Source: Caldifarciminota bacterium (lineage in GTDB: Bacteria; Hydrothermota; Hydrothermia; B15-G9; WFZT01). From it: a DNA stretch of 11,836 bases. Below are positions 6,371-11,836 of the stretch, piece after piece (positions within the stretch are counted from its first letter, which is position 1; every line of letters starts with the position of its first letter). The stretch covers positions 1 through 11,836 of the forward strand of contig JALXCE010000301.1 of the NCBI GenBank assembly GCA_026991055.1. The letters run 5' to 3'. Position numbers and translations under genes: made by a program. Under the pieces are notes generated by a model, which did no database searches, was not told the DNA's origin, and worked only from the letters and a program-made list of their open reading frames with translations.

Positions 6371-7441
6371 ATGCAGGATAAACTTTTGAGCGGATACATA
6401 TACGATAAGAAACCAGTAATGATTTACTGGGAAATGACCCAGGCATGCGATTTAGCATGTAAACACTGCAGAGCTGAGGCAAACCCCAACAGGAACCCCT
6501 TTGAACTCACCACAGGAGAGGGGAAAAGACTTCTTGCTCAGCTCAGAGAATTTGGCGACCCGTCCCCTCATCTTGTTATGACAGGCGGTGATGTTATGCA
6601 TAGACCTGACCTCTTCGAACTTATTGAATACGGAGTTTCTCTCGGCCTCAAGATTTCCATTGCCCCCAGCGCCACTAATCGTCTTACACCTGATGTGATA
6701 AAGAAATTTAAAGAGTTAGGAGTCCTGAGCATGTCTTTGAGCCTTGATGGCTCCACCGAGAAAAAGCACGATGAATTCAGAGGTGTCCCGGGAGTTTATA
6801 AAACCACCATTGAGGCAGCAGAGGAGATTAAAAAGGCGGGTATCCCTCTTCAGGTCAATACACTCGTGAGCCGGGAAACCTATGACGACGTTCCCAACAT
6901 TTTTGAGGTGGTGAAGACCTTTGAGGTGGTTCGATGGAGTCTTTTCTTTCTCATTCAGGTGGGAAGAGGAAAGGTGCTGAACCAGATTACACCGGAAGAG
7001 GCCGAAAATCTCCTTTTATGGCTCTATGAAAAATCAAAAGAAGTCAAATTTGCCATTGCCACCACCGAGGCTCCCCATTTCAGGAGAGTTGCCCTGGAGC
7101 AAATGCTGAAAGAAGGAATGACCCTGAGCGAGGTAAGGCGAACCCCCATCGGACGTGGATTTGGTATCAGAGACGGAAACGGAGTGATGTTTATTTCTCA
7201 CATCGGTGAAATTTATCCTTCAGGATTCCTGCCAATTAGAGCCGGTAATGTAAGGAAAGACCATCCAGTTGAAGTTTATAGAAACTCAGAGATATTCAGG
7301 AAACTGAGAGACTACAACGAGCTTAAAGGGAAGTGTGGAAAGTGTGAATTCAGGGCTATCTGTGGTGGTGCACGTTCACGTGCCTTTGCTGTCACAGGAG
7401 ACCCATTTGAAAGTGATCCACTCTGTGTGTATGAGCCATGA
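6371..7441 (+). CDS. Radical SAM/SPASM protein of the haem operon, related to AhbD/NirJ-type enzymes
   Basis: This gene encodes 356 residues. The radical SAM cluster motif is CDLACKHC (Cys26, Cys30, Cys33), followed by MTGGDVMHRPDLFELIEYG, SLSLDGSTEKKHDEFRGVPG and NTLVSRETYDDVPNI. The C-terminus has a SPASM-type auxiliary iron-sulphur motif CxxCx5C (Cys322, Cys325, Cys331) and a further Cys352 close to the end. The central WSLFFLIQVGRG, TTEAPHFRR and YPSGFLPIRAGNVR stretches point, from memory, to the BA_1875-like subfamily (TIGR04053), which is related to AhbC, AhbD and NirJ of haem and haem d1 synthesis. The gene sits between hemB and hemL and overlaps hemL by ATGA, so a tetrapyrrole role is likely. 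Since no HemF, HemN or HemQ is encoded here, it may carry out decarboxylation of coproporphyrin propionates. That function is inferred; the domain calls are secure. Confidence 0.85.
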   Translation: MQDKLLSGYIYDKKPVMIYWEMTQACDLACKHCRAEANPNRNPFELTTGEGKRLLAQLREFGDPSPHLVMTGGDVMHRPDLFELIEYGVSLGLKISIAPSATNRLTPDVIKKFKELGVLSMSLSLDGSTEKKHDEFRGVPGVYKTTIEAAEEIKKAGIPLQVNTLVSRETYDDVPNIFEVVKTFEVVRWSLFFLIQVGRGKVLNQITPEEAENLLLWLYEKSKEVKFAIATTEAPHFRRVALEQMLKEGMTLSEVRRTPIGRGFGIRDGNGVMFISHIGEIYPSGFLPIRAGNVRKDHPVEVYRNSEIFRKLRDYNELKGKCGKCEFRAICGGARSRAFAVTGDPFESDPLCVYEP

Positions 7442-8694
7442 AAAAGTCAGAAGAACTTTATAAAGAAGCAATAAAACACCTTGTAGGCGGTGTGAATAGC
7501 CCGGTCAGGGCATTCAACTCTGTTGGCGGAAATCCGATCTTCCTCGACCACGCGAAGGGAGCAAAACTTTACGATGTCGATGGGAACAAATACATCGATT
7601 TTATGGGGTCATGGGGACCGCTGATTCTGGGACATGCTCACCCTGAAGTGGTGAAGGCTATAAAAGAACAGGCAGAGAGAGGAACTTCTTTCGGCGTCTC
7701 TACCGAGCTTGAAATTGAGCTTGCAAAACTCGTCAAAGACGCGTTCCCTTCTATTGAGCTTGTGAGATTTGTAAATTCAGGGACCGAGGCGACCATGAGT
7801 GCTGTGAGGCTTGCCCGAGGATACACAGGGCGCCCGAAGATTGTGAAATTTGCGGGATGCTATCACGGGCATGCTGACTACTTTCTGGTTCAGGCAGGCT
7901 CAGGTGTGATGACCCTCGGCATTCCCGGGAGCAAAGGTGTGACGGAGTCCATAGTCAGGGACACTCTGGTGGCAAGGTTCAACGATCTCTCCAGCGTTGA
8001 AGCCCTGTTTGAAAAATTTGGCAGTGAAATTGCAGCTGTCATCGTTGAGCCGGTAGCCGGTAATATGGGAGTAGTGCCTCCAAAACCGGGATTGTTGAAG
8101 GGTTTGAGAGAGATAACCCGTGACAACGGCGCGCTTCTCATTTTTGATGAAGTTATCACAGGCTTCAGACTCACCTGGGGTGGAGCACAAACGGTTTTCG
8201 GAATAACACCTGATTTGACAACTCTCGGAAAAATCATCGGAGGTGGTCTGCCAGTGGGAGCTTACGGCGGAAAACGTGAAATTATGGAATATTTAGCACC
8301 TCTTGGACCTGTTTATCAGGCTGGTACTCTATCGGGGAATCCGCTTGCCATGAGCGCAGGAATTGCAACGCTAAAAATTCTTAAAAGCGGTGGAGTTTAT
8401 GAAAAACTTGAATCACTTGCGGAGAAATTTACAGAGGGTTTGCGGAGCATGTTGGGCGGCATGACTGTGAATCGAGTGGGCTCTATGTTTACTCCATTCT
8501 TCACTGATGCAGAGGTTTTTGACTATGATTCTGCTAAAAGGGCTGATACAGAGAAGTATGCAAGGTTCTTCTGGCACATGATTAAAGGTGGGGCTTTCCC
8601 ACCACCATCCCAGTTTGAAGCATGGTTTATCTCAGCAGCTCATACAGAAGAGGATATCGAAAAGGCCCTCGACATCGCCCGGAGTTTTAAATGA
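7438..8694 (+). CDS. hemL: Glutamate-1-semialdehyde 2,1-aminomutase
   Basis: This gene encodes 418 residues, full length. It is a class-III PLP aminotransferase that converts glutamate-1-semialdehyde, the product of the HemA domain, to 5-aminolaevulinate. Motifs are GGVNSPVRAF, FVNSGTEATMSA, the FDEVITGFR stretch with Asp237 for the PLP ring nitrogen, TTLGKIIGGGLPVGAYGG with the PLP lysine Lys265, and YQAGTLSGNP. The start overlaps the radical SAM gene as ATGA with no clear ribosome binding site, which suggests coupled translation. GluTR and this enzyme are known to channel the labile semialdehyde; here the reductase is fused to HemC, so any such complex would also carry HemC. Confidence 0.97.
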   Translation: MKKSEELYKEAIKHLVGGVNSPVRAFNSVGGNPIFLDHAKGAKLYDVDGNKYIDFMGSWGPLILGHAHPEVVKAIKEQAERGTSFGVSTELEIELAKLVKDAFPSIELVRFVNSGTEATMSAVRLARGYTGRPKIVKFAGCYHGHADYFLVQAGSGVMTLGIPGSKGVTESIVRDTLVARFNDLSSVEALFEKFGSEIAAVIVEPVAGNMGVVPPKPGLLKGLREITRDNGALLIFDEVITGFRLTWGGAQTVFGITPDLTTLGKIIGGGLPVGAYGGKREIMEYLAPLGPVYQAGTLSGNPLAMSAGIATLKILKSGGVYEKLESLAEKFTEGLRSMLGGMTVNRVGSMFTPFFTDAEVFDYDSAKRADTEKYARFFWHMIKGGAFPPPSQFEAWFISAAHTEEDIEKALDIARSFK

Positions 8695-9701
8695 GTAATT
8701 TTTTGAAGGCACTAAGAAAAGAGTTGGTTGATGCAACCCCTGTCTGGTTTATGCGGCAGGCCGGTCGCTACCAGGAGGAGTATCGAAAGATTCGGGGAAA
8801 ATACAGCATTTTAGAGATAGCGAAAAATCCTGAGCTCATCGCCGAGGTAACCCTTATTCCAGCCAGAAAGATGGAGATTGATGCCCTCATCCTTTTCTCC
8901 GATATCATGCTCCCTCTGGAGCCAATGGGCGTGAGATTTGATATAAAGCCCGGCGTGGGGCCTGTGGTAGAGAATCCGTTGAGAGCGAGGAGTGACCTTG
9001 AAAATTTACGTCCCCTGAAACCAGAGGAAGACCTTCCATTCGTGCTGGAAGGGATCAAAATCATTAAGTCATCAACAGATCTTCCACTTATTGGTTTTTC
9101 GGGCGCCCCCTTCACCCTTTTAAGCTACATGGTTGAGGGAGGCCCTTCAAAGAATTTCCTGAAGCTTAAGAAATTCATGCATGAGGACAGGGAAACTTTC
9201 CACGCGGCCATGAGCCTTCTTACCAATTCTATTGCTAATTATCTTAATGCCCAGATTAAGGCCGGTGCTGACGCTGTTCAGGTCTTTGATAGCTGGGTTG
9301 GGGCTTTGAGCCCCGATGATTACCGTGATTTTGTCTTACCCCACATGAAAAAATTGATGGCGAGTGTCCGTAGGGCGCCGATCATCCACTTTGGGGTAAA
9401 TACCTCTGGAATACTGCATTTGATGGCAGAAGCTGGTGGAGACGCCATTGGAGTGGACTGGCGAATTGAAATCTCGAATGCATGGGAAATCTTCCCCGAT
9501 AGAGCCATTCAGGGGAATCTTGACCCTTCTATTCTCCTATCTACCTGGGATGAGGTGAAAAGGGCGGCAAAGTCTATTCTTGCAAGTGTTGGGAAAAGGC
9601 CCGGACACATCTTTAACCTCGGTCACGGTGTTTTGCCTCAGACTGATCCAGAGATGCTGAGACGCCTTGTGGATTTTGTTCACGAGGAGACTTCAAAATG
9701 A
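8691..9701 (+). CDS. hemE: Uroporphyrinogen decarboxylase
   Basis: This gene encodes 336 residues, close to the usual 340-350. It removes four acetate carboxyls from uroporphyrinogen III to give coproporphyrinogen III. The signature PVWFMRQAGRY is at residues 17-27 with the substrate-binding Arg22 and Arg26. The catalytic Asp71 is in LILFSDIM. GFSGAPFTLLSYMVEG, VFDSWVGALSPDDY and NLGHGVLPQTDPE follow in the expected order. It overlaps hemL by ATGA and has GGAG at 8681-8684. Its presence commits the pathway to coproporphyrinogen, not the sirohaem route used by AhbA/B/C/D organisms. Confidence 0.97.
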   Translation: MSNFLKALRKELVDATPVWFMRQAGRYQEEYRKIRGKYSILEIAKNPELIAEVTLIPARKMEIDALILFSDIMLPLEPMGVRFDIKPGVGPVVENPLRARSDLENLRPLKPEEDLPFVLEGIKIIKSSTDLPLIGFSGAPFTLLSYMVEGGPSKNFLKLKKFMHEDRETFHAAMSLLTNSIANYLNAQIKAGADAVQVFDSWVGALSPDDYRDFVLPHMKKLMASVRRAPIIHFGVNTSGILHLMAEAGGDAIGVDWRIEISNAWEIFPDRAIQGNLDPSILLSTWDEVKRAAKSILASVGKRPGHIFNLGHGVLPQTDPEMLRRLVDFVHEETSK

Positions 9702-10519
9702 AGGCAATTTTGTTGATCGGATATGGCGCACCTGAAAAGATTGAAGATATCCCCGACTACTACAGAATAATTTCTGGAAACAGGAAAGTCTCTCCTGGAG
9801 TGATTCACGAGCTTGTCAGGCGATATATGGCCATCGGCTCTGGCTCGCCAGTTAACAGGATTTTCAACGAGATAAAATTGAAGCTTCAATTGCAGCTTCC
9901 TCATGAGTATCAAGTTTTTGTGGGTATGAGAAATTGGCATCCCTTCATTGAAAAGGTGGTGCCGCATCTTAAAGATTACGAGGAAGTAATTGCAGTTCCT
10001 CTCACCCCTTTTTACTCGAGGTTCCACACAGAGAAGTATTTTGAAAAGTTGAATGATCTCAAAGTCAGAAAAGTCGTCTCCTGGTACCGTCATCTTGTGA
10101 AACCATGGGCAAGGCTCATGGACGGGTGCGATAAATCAGTTGTGGTTTTTTCTGCTCACAGCCTGCCCGAGGCGGCAGATGATCCATACGAACCTCAGGT
10201 TAGATGGCTTGCCGAAGAGATCGCAAAGATCCTTGATATTCCTCGCTGGTACCTTGCCTTTCAGTCAAAGCCCATGAAGGCTCGTGGAAAATGGCTTGGC
10301 CCTGATATCCACGATGTAATTTCAAAGCTCATAGAAACCGGAGAGCGAATGATTACCGTTGCCCCCATTGGTTTTCTGCATGATTCCATGGAGGTCCTTT
10401 ACGACCTTGATGTGGAACTTCCCATGAGATTTAAAGATGTGAGATTCTGTCGAGTCCTCACTTTTAACAGTGATGATATGCTCATTGATGTGCTGAAAAA
10501 CCTGATTTTAGAGAAATGA
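9698..10519 (+). CDS. hemH: Ferrochelatase, compact and resembling the coproporphyrin (Gram-positive) type
   Basis: This gene encodes 273 residues, shorter than the roughly 310-320 of most ferrochelatases. It inserts ferrous iron into a porphyrin. The N-terminus LLIGYGAPEKIEDIPDYY, the later RYMAIGSGSPVNRI and HPFIEKVVPHL are closer to Bacillus HemH/CpfC (AYGTP..EDI..YY) than to the E. coli form, and Tyr9 matches the axial Tyr known in coproporphyrin ferrochelatases. The catalytic pair is intact: His154 in VVFSAHSLP and Glu232 in PIGFLHDSMEVLYDLD. FQSKPMKARGKWLGPDI is also typical. By my alignment the residue matching Bacillus His88 (APHFSTF) is Phe (TPFYSRF). The shortening appears spread across loops and is not a missing end. 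It overlaps hemE and hemY by ATGA. The substrate preference is inference from resemblance. Confidence 0.93.
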   Translation: MKAILLIGYGAPEKIEDIPDYYRIISGNRKVSPGVIHELVRRYMAIGSGSPVNRIFNEIKLKLQLQLPHEYQVFVGMRNWHPFIEKVVPHLKDYEEVIAVPLTPFYSRFHTEKYFEKLNDLKVRKVVSWYRHLVKPWARLMDGCDKSVVVFSAHSLPEAADDPYEPQVRWLAEEIAKILDIPRWYLAFQSKPMKARGKWLGPDIHDVISKLIETGERMITVAPIGFLHDSMEVLYDLDVELPMRFKDVRFCRVLTFNSDDMLIDVLKNLILEK

Positions 10520-11836
10520 GAGTAGGAATTATCGGTGGTGGTATTACCGGACTTTCTGCCGCTTATTATCTTGAAAAGTTTTCAGGGGACGTGGAAGTTG
10601 CCCTTTTTGAGGCGAGTGGAAGGCTGGGAGGAAAGATCCTCACTCTTGTTGAGAATGGATTTGTCATAGAAGGAGGACCAGATTCCATTTACACTTTCAA
10701 GCGGGGAGGAATGGGACTCATCAAAGAGCTTGGGCTTGAGGAGCGAGTAATAAGGCCACCTGAGAACGCACGGGCATTTATTTATTCACGGGGCAAACTC
10801 AGGAGCTTCCCTCAGGGTTTCTATGGTCTTGCTCCAAGGAATTTTATAAAACTCTGGAAGAGCGAACTTTTTAGTTTCAGGGCAAAACTTCGTATGCTTG
10901 GAGAGCCTTTTATAAGGGAAAACCATGACGGTGATGAGACACTTGGCGCTTTTATAAGAAGACGGCTCGGAGAAGAAGCACTTGTAAGGTTTGCAGGTCC
11001 GTTGCTTTCCGGGATATATGCTTCTGATCCTGAAGAGATGAGTATCCTTGCAACATTCCCGTATTACAAGGAAATGGTTAGAAAGTACGGGAGTCTCACA
11101 AAGGCGGCCTTAAAAATGAAAAGGAGCTCAGGTGGAATTTCTCCTTTTGTAAGCCTCAGGGGAGGGCTTGAGGAGCTTGTCTGGGAAGTTGTTGGAAAGC
11201 TTGTCAGAACCAAAATCATAACGAACTATCCAGTGGAAGTTGTGGAGAGGGATGGAAGTGAATTTGTGATAAATGGCGAACACCGGTTTGACCGTTTGAT
11301 TCTGGCTGTCCCGGCATTCAGGGCGGGGAAAATGCTCAAAAGTTTATCGGAAAGGCTCTCTGAATTGATGATGCAAATTCCTTTTGTTTCGACCCTTACG
11401 GTATCCTTTGCTTTCAGGGATGCCAGTTTGCCTGAGAACAGCACCGGTTTTATGGTGGCACGGGACGAGAGGAAGAGAATTTCAGCGTGCACGTTTTCAT
11501 CCAACAAGTGGCCCGGGCATGCACCTTCTGGATATCAGCTGGTGAGGTGTTTTATGGGAAGGCGTGGTGATGAGGGAATTCTGGAGCTTGAGGATGAGAA
11601 GATTGCAGAGATTGCTCTTGAGGAGCTTGGGGAGATTGTGAGGCTCAGGAGTGCTCCGATTTTTTACCGTGTTTTCAGGTGGTGGAAGGGGATGCCGCAG
11701 TATCGAGTGGGGCATCTTGAGCTTGTGGAGGAGATAAAGAGGGAGGCGCCGGCGGGGTTACACCCCGCCGGCGCCTCCCTCAACGGCATTGGCATTCCTG
11801 ACTGTATACGCCAGGGCCAGGAAGCTGCACTAAAGG
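10516..11836 (+). CDS. hemY: HemY-type protoporphyrinogen/coproporphyrinogen oxidase, 3' end cut by window
   Basis: The start ATG 10516 overlaps the hemH stop as ATGA. The frame is open to the end of the window, giving 440 residues of an expected 460-480. It is an FAD-dependent, oxygen-using oxidase of the soluble bacterial HemY type. The FAD motif GIIGGGITGLSAAYYLE is at residues 4-20, then EASGRLGGKI, FVIEGGPDSI, LLSGIYASDPEEMSILATFP, SLRGGLEELV, LILAVPAF and the C-terminal GIGIPDCIRQG (424-434). In the protoporphyrin pathway it would make protoporphyrin IX. In the coproporphyrin pathway it would make coproporphyrin III, which suits the neighbouring ferrochelatase. The sequence does not settle which. 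Residues 409-422 are encoded by a perfect DNA palindrome and depart from the family there: GLHPAGAS where most members have a hydrophobic pair before the (A/T)GAS. Confidence 0.93.
   Translation, partial: MRVGIIGGGITGLSAAYYLEKFSGDVEVALFEASGRLGGKILTLVENGFVIEGGPDSIYTFKRGGMGLIKELGLEERVIRPPENARAFIYSRGKLRSFPQGFYGLAPRNFIKLWKSELFSFRAKLRMLGEPFIRENHDGDETLGAFIRRRLGEEALVRFAGPLLSGIYASDPEEMSILATFPYYKEMVRKYGSLTKAALKMKRSSGGISPFVSLRGGLEELVWEVVGKLVRTKIITNYPVEVVERDGSEFVINGEHRFDRLILAVPAFRAGKMLKSLSERLSELMMQIPFVSTLTVSFAFRDASLPENSTGFMVARDERKRISACTFSSNKWPGHAPSGYQLVRCFMGRRGDEGILELEDEKIAEIALEELGEIVRLRSAPIFYRVFRWWKGMPQYRVGHLELVEEIKREAPAGLHPAGASLNGIGIPDCIRQGQEAALK
11739..11781. repeat. Perfect 20-bp palindrome with 3-nt loop inside hemY
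   Basis: The arms 11739-11758 (GAGGGAGGCGCCGGCGGGGT) and 11762-11781 are exact inverted copies around the loop TAC, with 85% GC. The whole element lies in the hemY frame and is translated as part of residues 409-422 (REAPAGLHPAGASL). It matches the palindrome after hemB in arm length, 3-nt loop and GC richness, though the arm sequences differ. A chance origin is very unlikely for arms of this length. Confidence 0.92.

Noticed and set aside
6371..7441. Calling the radical SAM protein NirJ, AhbC or AhbD outright
   Set aside because: There are no sirohaem decarboxylase genes or other haem d1 genes nearby, and HemE shows that the classical uroporphyrinogen decarboxylation route is used. Subfamily motifs look closer to BA_1875-like proteins.
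11497..11715. 72-residue minus-strand open frame near the window end
   Set aside because: It lies opposite hemY, which has clear HemY motifs on the plus strand; the antisense frame has low-complexity Pro/Leu content only.

Overview
The window is about 11.8 kb of bacterial DNA of moderate GC. Every gene is on the + strand and nearly every base is coding. No ribosomal RNA, tRNA, CRISPR array, integrase or insertion sequence was seen. The sequence does not fix a taxon. The ferrochelatase resembles the Gram-positive (coproporphyrin) type rather than the E. coli type. Together with the unusual hemA-hemC fusion, this suggests a lineage far from the proteobacterial models, possibly an uncultured one; that placement is inference.

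Region 1 (1-2324) is the tail of one transcription unit. It holds the C-terminal half of phosphotransferase enzyme I (ptsI), a small exported phospholipase-D-fold protein that overlaps it by 8 nt, and 1 nt later an exported protein with the fold of 5'-nucleotidase-type metallophosphoesterases. That last protein has lost most of the expected metal ligands and looks like a pseudoenzyme.

Region 2 (2325-2513) is the only real regulatory gap. It has a good sigma-70-type promoter (TTTACA, 17 nt, TAAAAT), repeated GGGCAAT motifs on both strands and a weak central hairpin. The promoter also decides the start of the next gene: ATG 2514, not the in-frame ATG 2460.

Region 3 (2514-11836, running off the end) is a nearly complete haem operon in the order hemA-hemC (one fused polypeptide), hemD, hemB, radical SAM/SPASM protein, hemL, hemE, hemH, hemY. 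Six of the junctions are 4-nt ATGA overlaps. The exception is an 88-nt gap between hemB and the radical SAM gene, which holds a 19-bp perfect palindrome. The pathway runs from glutamyl-tRNA (HemA, HemL) to 5-aminolaevulinate, porphobilinogen (HemB), hydroxymethylbilane (HemC), uroporphyrinogen III (HemD) and coproporphyrinogen III (HemE), followed by oxidation (HemY) and iron insertion (HemH).

No recognised coproporphyrinogen oxidase (HemF or HemN) or haem-forming decarboxylase (HemQ/ChdC) is present. The radical SAM protein embedded between hemB and hemL is the obvious candidate for the missing propionate decarboxylation. A second long perfect palindrome (20-bp arms, 3-nt loop) lies inside the hemY reading frame, over a conserved FAD-domain segment. 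The two palindromes share their architecture and are the strongest DNA-level oddities of the window.
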